Assembly: GCF_900101605.1 (NCBI RefSeq)
Contig: NZ_FMUR01000014.1
Location: 40,712-104,711 of the forward strand
Source: Butyrivibrio hungatei
GTDB taxonomy: Bacteria; Bacillota; Clostridia; Lachnospirales; Lachnospiraceae
Direction: 5' to 3'
Length of the DNA: 64,000 nucleotides
Shown here: piece by piece, positions 42,321 through 51,131 of the stretch
How positions within the stretch are numbered: position 1 is the stretch's first letter
How the letters are laid out: each line of letters opens with the position of its first letter
Program-made: the position numbers and the translations under genes
Notes under the pieces: generated by a model
What the model saw: only the letters and a program-made list of their open reading frames with translations
Databases searched by the model: none
What the model was told of the DNA's origin: nothing

Positions 42321-43382
42321 ATGAAGAAATATATTTCAGTATTGGTTGCAGCCGTAATGGCAAGCAGCATTATTTGCGCATGCGGAAATGGAAATGCACA
42401 GGATGCATCAGCCGCAGGAACATCATCTGCAGGATCGTCTGCAGGAAACGCTTCGGAAGCGGTATCTGAGGCAGCAGGAGACAGTGATATCAGCATTGTG
42501 ACAACTATTTTCCCTGAGTATGACTGGGTTAAGAATATTGCAGGAGAGAATCCCGCAAATGCAGAGATAACAATGCTTCTTGACAGTGGTGTGGATCTTC
42601 ACAGCTACCAGCCTACAGCAGAAGATATCGCTAAGATCTCAAACTGCGATATGTTTGTATATGTTGGCGGAGAGTCAGATGAATGGGTAGATGATGCACT
42701 TAAGGAAGCAACAAATAAGGATATGGTAGTTATCAATCTTCTTGACGTACTTGGCGATGATATCAAGGAAGAAGAGGTCGTTGAAGGCATGGAGGCCGAG
42801 GACGAACATGAAGAGGGCGAAGAACATGAGGAAGGCGAAGAAGTAGAATACGACGAGCACGTATGGCTTTCACTTAAGAATGCGGAAAAACTTTGCAGTG
42901 CTTTAAAAGACGGAATGGTTTCTGTCGATGAAGCCAACAAAGATGTTTACGAGAAGAATACAAATGACTACATCGCAAAGCTTGAAGCTCTTGACGCAGA
43001 ATACGAGAATGCGGTTAAGTCAGGCAGCAAAAAGACAATTCTTTTTGCAGACCGTTTCCCGTTCCGTTACCTTGTTGATGATTACGGACTTGATTATTAT
43101 GCAGCATTTGTAGGTTGCTCAGCAGAGACTGAAGCAAGTTTTGAAACAATAACATTCCTTTCAAAGAAAGTGGACGAACTCGGACTTGGCTCAATCCTTA
43201 CCATCGAAGGCAAGGATAAGAAGATTGCCGATACTGTAAAGCAGAGTACAGCTAAAAAAAACCAGAACATCCTTACAATGGATTCTTTGCAGTCGACAAC
43301 TTCCGATGATGTGGCAAAGGGAGTAACTTATATTTCTGTAATGGAAGGAAATCTTGAAGTGCTTAAGGAAGCGCTCAAATAA
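42321..43382 (+). CDS. znuA: Zinc/manganese ABC transporter substrate-binding lipoprotein
   Basis: A 353-residue cluster 9-type metal-binding lipoprotein that captures zinc outside the membrane and passes it to the permease. Lipobox ICAC (Cys about 21), Ser/Ala linker, then IVTTIFPEYDWVKNIAGE. Ligand regions: GVDLHSYQPTAEDI (His), an acidic/His-rich loop (EHEEGEEHEEGEE, about 158-170) typical of zinc rather than manganese proteins, and DEHVWLSLKNAEK (His). The third site, usually His, is in FADRFPFRYLVDDYG, where Asp may replace it. GCSAETEASFETI carries the last acidic ligand area. Operon with ATPase and permease genes. Confidence 0.88.
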   Translation: MKKYISVLVAAVMASSIICACGNGNAQDASAAGTSSAGSSAGNASEAVSEAAGDSDISIVTTIFPEYDWVKNIAGENPANAEITMLLDSGVDLHSYQPTAEDIAKISNCDMFVYVGGESDEWVDDALKEATNKDMVVINLLDVLGDDIKEEEVVEGMEAEDEHEEGEEHEEGEEVEYDEHVWLSLKNAEKLCSALKDGMVSVDEANKDVYEKNTNDYIAKLEALDAEYENAVKSGSKKTILFADRFPFRYLVDDYGLDYYAAFVGCSAETEASFETITFLSKKVDELGLGSILTIEGKDKKIADTVKQSTAKKNQNILTMDSLQSTTSDDVAKGVTYISVMEGNLEVLKEALK

Positions 43383-43398
43383 GGCAGGAGGTATTATA

Positions 43399-44112
43399 AT
43401 GTCGTTCATTTCCGCACAGAATTTGTCGCTTGGATACGATAGGACTGTGGTTGTTGATAATTTGAATTTCAAAGTTGAAAAAGGAAACTATCTGTGCATT
43501 GTCGGAGAAAACGGTTCGGGTAAGACGACTCTTATGAAGACAATGCTGGGATTGCAGGCACCTGTTGGGGGACAGATTCTGTTCGGCGATGGGCTAAAAA
43601 AGAATGAGATCGGCTATCTGCCTCAGCAGACGGTTGTTCAAAGGGATTTTCCGGCATCCGTATTTGAGATTGTTCTTTCGGGATGTCAGTCTCGTATGGG
43701 ACTAAGGCCTTTTTACACGGAAAAAGAGAGGAAACTTGCCCGTGAGAATATGGAGAGGATGGGAATAAGCGACCTGAAAAAAAGATGTTACAGGGAATTA
43801 TCCGGTGGGCAGCAGCAAAGAGTTCTTCTGGCAAGGGCTCTTTGTGCCACCACCAAGGTGCTGCTTCTGGATGAACCTGTTTCCGGACTTGATCCCAAAG
43901 TTACATATGAGATGTATGAACTTATAAAAGAACTGAATGACGGCGGAGTTACGATAATTATGGTATCGCATGACATAGCCGCTTCCGTAAAGTATGCAAG
44001 TCACATACTTCATATCGGGAAAACTTTGTTTTTTGGCACCAAAGAAGAGTATGTATCGAGTAATGCCTCTGAGTTATTCATGAAAAATATGGAAGGAGGC
44101 GAGCTTGCATGA
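43399..44112 (+). CDS. znuC: Zinc ABC transporter ATP-binding protein
   Basis: A 237-residue ATPase that drives zinc uptake. Walker A GENGSGKTTLMKTML (about residue 36), Q-loop GYLPQQTVVQRDFPA as in ZnuC/MntB proteins, signature ELSGGQQQRVLLARAL and Walker B LLLDEPVSGLDPK, H-loop MVSHD. The start is ATG 43399 after AGGAGG, 16 bp after the binding-protein gene. It overlaps the permease gene by 4 bp (ATGA), implying coupled translation. Confidence 0.92.
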   Translation: MSFISAQNLSLGYDRTVVVDNLNFKVEKGNYLCIVGENGSGKTTLMKTMLGLQAPVGGQILFGDGLKKNEIGYLPQQTVVQRDFPASVFEIVLSGCQSRMGLRPFYTEKERKLARENMERMGISDLKKRCYRELSGGQQQRVLLARALCATTKVLLLDEPVSGLDPKVTYEMYELIKELNDGGVTIIMVSHDIAASVKYASHILHIGKTLFFGTKEEYVSSNASELFMKNMEGGELA

Positions 44113-44951
44113 TAGAAAAGTTAGTGGAATATTTTCAATATCCGTTTGTTGTTTATGCATTTATTGTCGGAACACTTATAGCATTGTCGTCGTCGCTTCT
44201 CGGAGTGACACTTGTTCTTAAGAGATATTCATTTATAGGTGACGGACTTTCGCATGTGGCTTTTGGTGCGATGGCAATCGCAAGTGTGCTAAAGATTGCA
44301 AATCAGACAGCCATTATATTGCCGATAACTGTTGTTTGTGCTGTTTTTCTTTTAAGAAACGGGAATAACGCAAAGATAAAGGGAGATGCCGCGATAGCGA
44401 TGATCTCAGTAGGAGCGCTGGCGTTCGGTTATCTTATCATAAATAAATTTTCTACTTCGGCGAATCTCTCGGGAGATGTGTGCAGCACATTGTTTGGCTC
44501 GATGTCGATACTTACGCTTACGATGTCGGAAGTAATGGTATGCGTGGTGTTGTCGATCATTGTTGTGGCATTGTTTCTTTTTATGTACAACAAGATATTT
44601 GCGGTTACTTTTGATGAGGACTTTGCAAAGGCCACAGGTGTAAAAGCGGATGCATATAATTTCATCATTGCAGTTATGATTGCGGTGATAATAGTGCTTT
44701 CGATGAACCTTGTAGGTTCGCTTCTCATATCGGCACTTGTGATATTCCCTGCGCTTTCAGCGATGAGTATCTTAAAGAATTTCAGGAGTGTAACGATATT
44801 TTCGGCTATCTCATCAGTTATATGTGCAATAGCCGGAATGCTTATATCGATGCTTGCCGGAACGCCGGTCGGATCTACTATTGTAGCGGTTGATGTTTTT
44901 GTTTTTGCAGTGGCATATTTTATCGGAAAAGGAACAGGAGGAAAAGCATGA
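44109..44951 (+). CDS. znuB: Zinc ABC transporter permease
   Basis: A 280-residue ABC-3 family permease with about eight helices. Family blocks: LLGVTLVLKRYSFIGDGLSH near the N-terminus (the conserved D-G-L-S-H), and a C-terminal block LVGSLLISALVIFPALSAM with the P-A-L motif of metal permeases. Together with the two preceding proteins it forms the uptake channel. It overlaps genes on both sides by 4 bp. Confidence 0.92.
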   Translation: MIEKLVEYFQYPFVVYAFIVGTLIALSSSLLGVTLVLKRYSFIGDGLSHVAFGAMAIASVLKIANQTAIILPITVVCAVFLLRNGNNAKIKGDAAIAMISVGALAFGYLIINKFSTSANLSGDVCSTLFGSMSILTLTMSEVMVCVVLSIIVVALFLFMYNKIFAVTFDEDFAKATGVKADAYNFIIAVMIAVIIVLSMNLVGSLLISALVIFPALSAMSILKNFRSVTIFSAISSVICAIAGMLISMLAGTPVGSTIVAVDVFVFAVAYFIGKGTGGKA

Positions 44952-45583
44952 TGAAAAAAATGAGATATATAGCGGCATTGACATTGGTCGTGCTTATTAC
45001 TTCGGGATGTGCGGATGATTCTGACGTGGCGAGATCAAAGCCGGGGAACGGCGCCAAAACTATAGACGATTTGATAGCGGAGCAGAATGCGGCAAGTGAT
45101 ATGTCATCTTTGATCGCAGAGTACGGCGAATATGAAGAAGAGGATGAAGATGCTTCTTATGATGATATCCTGGGCGCTTCAGACAGTTCTGCGGCTGCAT
45201 CAAGTTTTCATACCGCAGAGGAGATTGATGTAGAAGGCGATTATGTCGATCTTACCAAGCAGTCTTCGACAATGATATATACAACCGTTTACAACATGAT
45301 GTATTATCCGGAGAATTTTGTCGGAAAAACTATCAAGATGACAGGAAATTATTCCGAATACATTGCCGAGGATACGGGTAAGCGCTACTTTGCGTGCATC
45401 ATAAAAGATGCAACGGCGTGTTGCTCGCAGGGTGTTGAATTTGAGCTTACAGAGGATTACAAATATCCCGATAACTACCCTAAAGAAGCAGATCCGATAA
45501 CGGTCGAAGGAGTTTTTGATCTGTACAAAGAAGGGGAGTATCAGTATTGTACACTCAGAAATGCCAAACTGTGTGAATCATAA
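44948..45583 (+). CDS. Zinc-operon lipoprotein with OB-like C-terminal domain
   Basis: A 211-residue lipoprotein: lipobox ITSGC (Cys about 22), acidic Asp/Glu/Ser-rich linker, and a C-terminal domain (about 100-210) with YPENFVGKTIKMTGNYSEYI and KDATACCSQGVEFEL. This pattern resembles the C-terminal part of YcgQ/TIGR03943 (DUF1980)-like proteins that accompany zinc-chaperone and permease systems; the OB-fold reading is an inference. The adjacent Cys pair may bind metal. Co-translated with the permease (ATGATG overlap). Its stop codon overlaps the stop of the convergent diguanylate cyclase gene by 6 bp with no terminator between. Confidence 0.7.
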   Translation: MMKKMRYIAALTLVVLITSGCADDSDVARSKPGNGAKTIDDLIAEQNAASDMSSLIAEYGEYEEEDEDASYDDILGASDSSAAASSFHTAEEIDVEGDYVDLTKQSSTMIYTTVYNMMYYPENFVGKTIKMTGNYSEYIAEDTGKRYFACIIKDATACCSQGVEFELTEDYKYPDNYPKEADPITVEGVFDLYKEGEYQYCTLRNAKLCES

Positions 45584-47269
45584 TCTGGCATCTATTCCAA
45601 GCTTTTCGTGCATGATCTTTTTGTTTTCATACATGCGTTTGTCTGCAAGAAGATAGACTTCGTGCGAACTTTTTTCGGGGCATTCGTGGCTGTATGCGTA
45701 ACCAGCTGCGACACTTCTTGTATATATCGGATAGATTGCATTCATAACATCGAGGGCGCTGTTCATTCGACCTATCAGATCATCGATATCGAGTGAACCG
45801 GCGTCTTTTATTATTACAAGAAATTCGTCTCCGCCAATTCTGGCGCACATTCCGTGTTCTTCAAAAGTTCCTGTGAGTATCTTTGAGAAATCCAAAATAT
45901 ATTTATCACCTTCGGGGTGGCCCAGCTTGTCATTTACAGGTTTTAGTCCGTTTAAGTCGATACTGAGGATGCAGTAATCGTTTTTTGATTTATCGAGCTC
46001 TTTCATTGTTCTGTCCGCGCTTGCTCTGTTGGGGAGATCTGTCAGTCCGTCTGCGTAGGCAAGGTGGACAAGCGATTCACGTTCTTTTTTTCGGGCAAAA
46101 GATTTGGTGATGTACAGCAGGTAATATGCCAGCTGCGACATGGCAAAGATAATCGCGCCAAGGCCTATTATCGGGAATGTTGCTGTCTGAGCGGGCAAAA
46201 TACGAGTTGTTGTCAGTGTATAACCTATAAGGTGGATGAAGCCCGAAGTGGATAGTACGAACATTCCGACCATCTGCATATCTTCGATAAAGAGGGCTTT
46301 CTTTTTTATTATTGTTCTGATAAAGCAATAGACTATCAGACCGTAGATTATAAGTGCGTTTATGTCAAACAATATCAGGGTGCGTTTCATGTGAATGGAA
46401 AACGTATAGTATAACACCTGCTGAAAAATCGGTATTATCAAGCTTGCGATAAATAAAACTATGATTGTCTTTTTTAGCTTTATTTCTTTCATAAAGTATA
46501 GGATTATGTAGCACAGCGGAACAAAGAGACAAAGTGTCATATATTCGAGTTCCGTCTCAATATCATTGTTTATAAACAATGACAGCATGTTTGAATAAGA
46601 CATGAGATATAATCCTATGTTTATACATAGGATTGATGCAAAAAGCTGTATTTTTAATTCCGGCAGGTACGTAACAAACAGAAGACTCAGTGTCAGCAGG
46701 AAAAGACCAAATATAATGAGAAACATTCCGATAAGAATCACAAATTGGTTATTGCTGATGATGAATGTCAAAAGATCCGGATAATTCCCGAAATATACCG
46801 GATCAAAGAATGAAAAGGCGTCTTTTTCGGATGCTGTAAGTCTAAAAGATAAATAGCTGCGCCTATAGTGTCTGGGCAGAGTTATAAAGTGATATCTTCT
46901 TCCGACAAACTTGTTGTTTTCATATTTGGCCGTTCCGTATTCATATATGAGTTCTCCGTCAAGGTAGCATTTGATCGTGGAATAATTTGTTCTAAATACA
47001 ATGGCGGGAAGCGGAATATCCCCAATAAACGGCATGTTAAGCGACATGATGACAGTGTCACCACGTTTTGGGGTAGTTGAAAAAAGGCTGTTGATCTCTG
47101 TTAGTTTTACATGAGGATATTCTTCATTTCCTACTCTTACGGTCCAGTTTGAGTTGAACTGAACGGAAGGATAGTCATGAGTCATATCGAGAAACCAAAA
47201 GCATGCAAGGAATATTACGAGGGCAGTAAGACTGCTGAGCACAATGATCGGTAAAATTCGTTTACGCAT
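45578..47269 (-). CDS. 7TM-sensor diguanylate cyclase (GGDEF), second of a tandem pair
   Basis: A 563-residue membrane cyclase making c-di-GMP from two GTP. An N-terminal anchor (about 8-28) precedes an extracellular jelly-roll-like domain (about 35-170; STIKCYLDGELIYEYG) of the 7TMR-DISM type, then seven helices (about 175-385). The GGDEF domain follows: LAYADGLTDLPNR, LSIDLNGLKPVNDKLGHPEG and the active site CARIGGDEFLVII. No RxxD inhibitory site is present before GGDEF. It overlaps the upstream paralogue by 8 bp, so the two are co-translated. No EAL domain. Confidence 0.88.
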   Translation of the reverse strand: MRKRILPIIVLSSLTALVIFLACFWFLDMTHDYPSVQFNSNWTVRVGNEEYPHVKLTEINSLFSTTPKRGDTVIMSLNMPFIGDIPLPAIVFRTNYSTIKCYLDGELIYEYGTAKYENNKFVGRRYHFITLPRHYRRSYLSFRLTASEKDAFSFFDPVYFGNYPDLLTFIISNNQFVILIGMFLIIFGLFLLTLSLLFVTYLPELKIQLFASILCINIGLYLMSYSNMLSLFINNDIETELEYMTLCLFVPLCYIILYFMKEIKLKKTIIVLFIASLIIPIFQQVLYYTFSIHMKRTLILFDINALIIYGLIVYCFIRTIIKKKALFIEDMQMVGMFVLSTSGFIHLIGYTLTTTRILPAQTATFPIIGLGAIIFAMSQLAYYLLYITKSFARKKERESLVHLAYADGLTDLPNRASADRTMKELDKSKNDYCILSIDLNGLKPVNDKLGHPEGDKYILDFSKILTGTFEEHGMCARIGGDEFLVIIKDAGSLDIDDLIGRMNSALDVMNAIYPIYTRSVAAGYAYSHECPEKSSHEVYLLADKRMYENKKIMHEKLGIDARL

Positions 47270-49028
47270 TACTTGGGCTCACCTCCTTGCTTACCTGGCT
47301 TTTCATAAGGTCACTGTATAATCTGCCGAGTGATTCGTTGTGATGTTTCTTTTTCATTGAATACATTCTCTTATCTGCAAGAAGATAAACAAGCTGTGCA
47401 GAGGGATTGTTAAGCGAAGGATCCAGACTTTCCGCATATCCCCAGGAGGCAGAGTAATGTATTGTACTGTTCTTTCCGTTTCTGTAATTCATAAGTTCCG
47501 ATAGAATTGCGAGATCGGTGTCTCTTCTTGAAGCATCAATATAGGGAAGCACAACAATGAATTCATCGCCGCCCATTCTTCCGACAAGCGAAGCATCTAT
47601 GAAACTGCTCTTTAACATGGTTGCAAAGCCGCTAAGCAAGGTATCGCCTGCAGAATGCCCATAGTTATCGTTTGTATATTTCAGATAATCGAGATCGATA
47701 CTGATTATTGTGTAGCGGCCTTTTGTGTTTGCAAGTGAAAGTTCGCACTTGGCCCTGTTTGAAAGCCTGGTCAGAGAGTCTGTGTATGCAAGACCTTCAA
47801 GCTGGCTTTGAACTGTTGATTCGTTGATATATTCAATACAATGATAGAAGTAGTTGATCAAAAGGCAGAGCATGAAGAAAAAGGAGCCTATCGTCATGAA
47901 GCTTATTGTTGCATTGACTTCGCCCATCTTAAGGTATTTAAGGACATTAAACTTGATGATATCTATCATTGAACAGCCGAGCAAAAGGATGAATCCGACA
48001 ATGAGCAGATCTGTGGAATATATCCTTGTATCAAATTCTTTTCTGCTTTTGGCTCTTGATATAATCGTAATTACAATGGAGCCGATGATAGAGAGACCTT
48101 CCACAATGGCAAGTATGTGGAGGCACAGGATAAATCTGCATATGTGGATAATGTTTAAAACATGGAAAGCTGAGGTTACGATCATGAAGCCTACATCAAC
48201 AATCAAAAAGATCTTGCAAAGCAGCAGGTGTTTGGTCTGTTTGGAGGACATGACAAAGCCTGCGTTAACGGCAGGAATGGAGAAAAGAGAGAAATATTCC
48301 AAAAAGTTGGCTATGCTTGCGTGATCTGTGAAGAACCAGAATATATCGTTGTAACACAAAATATAAATGCCCATTGAAAGCGAAGTGAGGGCACTGAAGA
48401 TAATACTGTAGTCATGGAAATCCGAGAAAGTAAGGATTGGAGCCAGTATTAACAATATGAAACCAAAAATGCAAAGAAAGGCTCCTATTATAAGGGAGAG
48501 TCTGTTTTTTTGGAGAAGATAGGTTGATATGTCGCTGAATGTGCCGAAGTATATGTTTGAAAAGCCTGAGAAGGCCTCATCTTCACAGGATACCATCACG
48601 ATTTTTAATTTTTTTCCGGAGTAGCCTGTAGGGAGAGAAATAAAGTTCTGCATCTTGGGAACCATTTTTTTATCATCGGCAATAAGATGACCATATGTAT
48701 AGATAAGGTCATTGTCTACATATACATCAACTGTGGCAAGAATGGAACGGAATTGGATTGATGCGGGATAAATCTCGGAGTTAGGGAGAGTGCTTTCCAA
48801 AATAACAATTTCTTTATTGTTTACCATGCCAAGATTTGCATCTTGAAGAGAATCTACAGTATAAGTCTTTTTTCCATGCGAAATAGTCCAGCCGGAGTCC
48901 AACTGAACAATATCTTTTTTTGGAGGGGTATTAAGTTTCGCAGATCCAAGAAATAAGATGGAAGAAGCCATTATGACTATAGCCAATATGCCCAAAATGG
49001 CTGCTTGCATCTTTGCATAGTTTTTCAA
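47262..49028 (-). CDS. 7TM-sensor diguanylate cyclase (GGDEF), first of a tandem pair
   Basis: A 588-residue paralogue of the downstream cyclase with the same layout: anchor helix, extracellular domain (ATVDVYVDNDLIYTYG corresponds to the partner's CYLDGELIYEYG), seven helices, and GGDEF domain with LAYTDSLTRLSNR, ISIDLDYLKYTNDNYGHSAG and VGRMGGDEFIVVL. No RxxD I-site. TTG 49028 is the start; its AGGAGG site lies in the 3' arm of a strong hairpin whose T-run contains the TTG. The pair may sense different ligands or form heterodimers (GGDEF enzymes act as dimers). Confidence 0.87.
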   Translation of the reverse strand: MKNYAKMQAAILGILAIVIMASSILFLGSAKLNTPPKKDIVQLDSGWTISHGKKTYTVDSLQDANLGMVNNKEIVILESTLPNSEIYPASIQFRSILATVDVYVDNDLIYTYGHLIADDKKMVPKMQNFISLPTGYSGKKLKIVMVSCEDEAFSGFSNIYFGTFSDISTYLLQKNRLSLIIGAFLCIFGFILLILAPILTFSDFHDYSIIFSALTSLSMGIYILCYNDIFWFFTDHASIANFLEYFSLFSIPAVNAGFVMSSKQTKHLLLCKIFLIVDVGFMIVTSAFHVLNIIHICRFILCLHILAIVEGLSIIGSIVITIISRAKSRKEFDTRIYSTDLLIVGFILLLGCSMIDIIKFNVLKYLKMGEVNATISFMTIGSFFFMLCLLINYFYHCIEYINESTVQSQLEGLAYTDSLTRLSNRAKCELSLANTKGRYTIISIDLDYLKYTNDNYGHSAGDTLLSGFATMLKSSFIDASLVGRMGGDEFIVVLPYIDASRRDTDLAILSELMNYRNGKNSTIHYSASWGYAESLDPSLNNPSAQLVYLLADKRMYSMKKKHHNESLGRLYSDLMKSQVSKEVSPSNA

Positions 49029-49030
49029 AA

Positions 49031-49076
49031 AAAGCCTCCTTTGACCTTATATCTAGTATAGCTCAAAGAAGGCTTT
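49031..49076 (-). terminator. Terminator hairpin overlapping the cyclase ribosome-binding site
   Basis: On the minus strand AAAGCCTTCTTTGA pairs with TCAAAGGAGGCTTT (13 Watson-Crick pairs and one G-T) and is followed by TTTTTTT. It ends the ydjH-side operon and at the same time holds the AGGAGG of the cyclase gene in its 3' arm; the T-run supplies the TTG start. Confidence 0.8.
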
Positions 49077-49130
49077 ATTTACATAAAACAGTTAATAAAG
49101 AAATGATAAAAAATAAATATACAAATTATA

Positions 49131-50024
49131 TCAGAAGTGACCGTGACTGCCTCCGTGAGAGTGACCGGAACTTGATGTGTGAAAAGAACTTCCACCTCCC
49201 GAATGGCTTCTTGAACCGTTATTTTCGGATTTTCTTGTTCTTGAGACATGGCTTGTAAGGAATGTATCGGTGTGGATATTCATATGAATTCCGTCATGGG
49301 TGCGGTATTCCGAGGCGCTGTTGTTGATATGAACGGTGTTTAGCTTGGCTGCCATAACAGCGATAGGTATGATCGCGGTAGCAAGTCCTATTATGATGCT
49401 CAGAAAGATGTGACTCTTAGGATCATAGTTGCTTTCGGAATCATATGCAGTTCTTGAGCTGCTTTCGATATCATACGGAGTTCCTGCATGAAACTGATCA
49501 AGGTACCGGTCGGCTGTATCAATATAAACTTCGAATGCGCCGTAATAATTGCCATCCTTTAGATAGGGCAGCATTTCATCTGTCATTTCTTCCTGCCCGT
49601 AGTCGGTGAAAGCAGGGATTCCGTCACCGGCTGTGCTTATTGCCCATTCCCTTGTCTCCATTGAAAGGACAAACAGAATTCCCGTGTCGTTAAAATCAGC
49701 GCCGAAGCCGTTGTAATCAAAGTAATCGTCAGCAAAAGCTTCGATGCTTCCGGGGTGTGAATTGACGGTGAGGATGACTACGTTGCAGCGCTGTTTTTCG
49801 CTGATCTCGTTAAGCCTACCCAGTATTTCAGCCTGTTCGGATGAGCTTAAAAGTTCTGCTTCATCAAGAAGTCTTTCTTTTTGTCTTGTAGCGGGAACCG
49901 TGTAATCGTCCCAAAGAGGCGATTGGTCTGCGTAAGTCATAAGGCTTGTAAAAAGAAAGATGAAAATCGCGGAGATAAGCCCCAATATATGTATATGTTT
50001 ATTTGTTGAAAGTATTTTTTTCAT
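49131..50024 (-). CDS. TPM-domain membrane protein (YdjH/YgcG-like)
   Basis: A 297-residue protein with a signal peptide or anchor (about 12-32), then an extracellular TPM domain (about 45-190): LLDEAELLSSSEQAEILGRL, CNVVILTVNSH, and the family's GILFVLSMETREWAIST. A second helix (about 212-235) leads to a Ser/Gly/His-rich tail (SGGGSSFHTSSSGHSHGG). TPM proteins include thylakoid phosphatase TLP18.3 and B. subtilis YdjH; the enzymatic role in bacteria is not settled. Third gene of a ydjI-ydjG-ydjH-like operon. Confidence 0.85.
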   Translation of the reverse strand: MKKILSTNKHIHILGLISAIFIFLFTSLMTYADQSPLWDDYTVPATRQKERLLDEAELLSSSEQAEILGRLNEISEKQRCNVVILTVNSHPGSIEAFADDYFDYNGFGADFNDTGILFVLSMETREWAISTAGDGIPAFTDYGQEEMTDEMLPYLKDGNYYGAFEVYIDTADRYLDQFHAGTPYDIESSSRTAYDSESNYDPKSHIFLSIIIGLATAIIPIAVMAAKLNTVHINNSASEYRTHDGIHMNIHTDTFLTSHVSRTRKSENNGSRSHSGGGSSFHTSSSGHSHGGSHGHF

Positions 50025-50060
50025 AATGTTTTATTGTAATAACCCTTTGGTATAGCGAAG

Positions 50061-51116
50061 TTACATAAAAAAGAACAGTGCAATATAAGCAATCGCAGTG
50101 AATCCAAGTGCGAACGGTATATAGTATTTCAAGGCCTGTGTGAAGCTGAAAGGAAGCTTTCCCACAAATTTACCGGTCTGTCCGTTCATGGCAAAAAGAT
50201 AGTTTTTGTCGTTCCAGCTTGTGTTAAGTATATACACCGGATAAAGGGCATATTTGTGAGAGGATTTAACCGTATTGCACGAAACATTCACAGGCGTTAA
50301 CGAGTCATATCCCGAAATTGTCTGCCGGAAGTCAAAAGTAGTCGTATTTTCCATTCGCGACAGTGCTCTTGAGATTGATTCATCGGAACTGACATTGTAT
50401 TTGTTTGCCAGAAATCCTGCGAGATAGCCCATGTTAAATGAGATCATCTTGCTTCTGTCAAACGGTTCAAGGGAATCCATGAGATCGTCGGGCATTTCCT
50501 TTGAAGCATCAACGGGCACCTGATTGAAACTTTCGGTACCTTCACGAAGCACGCTGTAATACTTGGTCTCGGTGTAATAGTATTTTGAATCTGACCACCT
50601 TCTATGCTTTGTTGCTTTATATTCGCCGCTGAAATGTTCGGTGGCATCGTAGAGCCAGAAAGGCACATAAATTCCACGTATCTCATCTATGTGATTCTGC
50701 TCTGCAAAGACTGGCGGTATAAGTTTTCTTGCAGCCACATAGCTTTTGTAGGTGCTAACGGCGTCCTCTTTGGTCTTTGCAAAAGGAATTATGTAGTCCG
50801 GTTTAAATTCGCCGGTAAATTTCTCTTTTACAACAACGTTATTGCTACAGAAGGGACACTTTGTGGATCCGAGTGAGTCTGTTGTGATGATCTCTCCGCC
50901 GCATGATCCGCACGTATAGATAAAAAGCGGTTCGCTTTCCACGCCGTTTTCGGATGTGCTTTCCGCGGCAATCCCGGTGCTGTTTGAGTTGTGGTTTGCC
51001 ACATAGTCTTTTACATCAAATTCAGAATCACAATACGGGCATTTCAGCTTCTGGGTTTTGGGATTAAATTCCATAGCCCCGCCACAGGCGGGGCATTCGT
51101 ATTCTTGTAAAGCCAT
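50061..51116 (-). CDS. Zinc-ribbon membrane protein (YdjG-like)
   Basis: A 351-residue protein with two zinc ribbons at the N-terminus: YECPACGGAMEF...LKCPYCDSEF (residues 6-33) and YTCGSCGGEIITT...KCPFCSNNVVV (about 67-95). A middle soluble domain contains LIPPVFAEQNHIDEIRGIYV and YVPFWLYDATEHFSGEY. One or two helices are at the C-terminus (about 325-350, YYIPFALGFTAIAYIALFFF). This matches B. subtilis YdjG, part of the membrane-stress set with YdjI and YdjH. It lies 15 bp downstream of the SPFH gene. Confidence 0.82.
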   Translation of the reverse strand: MALQEYECPACGGAMEFNPKTQKLKCPYCDSEFDVKDYVANHNSNSTGIAAESTSENGVESEPLFIYTCGSCGGEIITTDSLGSTKCPFCSNNVVVKEKFTGEFKPDYIIPFAKTKEDAVSTYKSYVAARKLIPPVFAEQNHIDEIRGIYVPFWLYDATEHFSGEYKATKHRRWSDSKYYYTETKYYSVLREGTESFNQVPVDASKEMPDDLMDSLEPFDRSKMISFNMGYLAGFLANKYNVSSDESISRALSRMENTTTFDFRQTISGYDSLTPVNVSCNTVKSSHKYALYPVYILNTSWNDKNYLFAMNGQTGKFVGKLPFSFTQALKYYIPFALGFTAIAYIALFFFM

Positions 51117-51131
51117 ATTATCCTCGATAGA

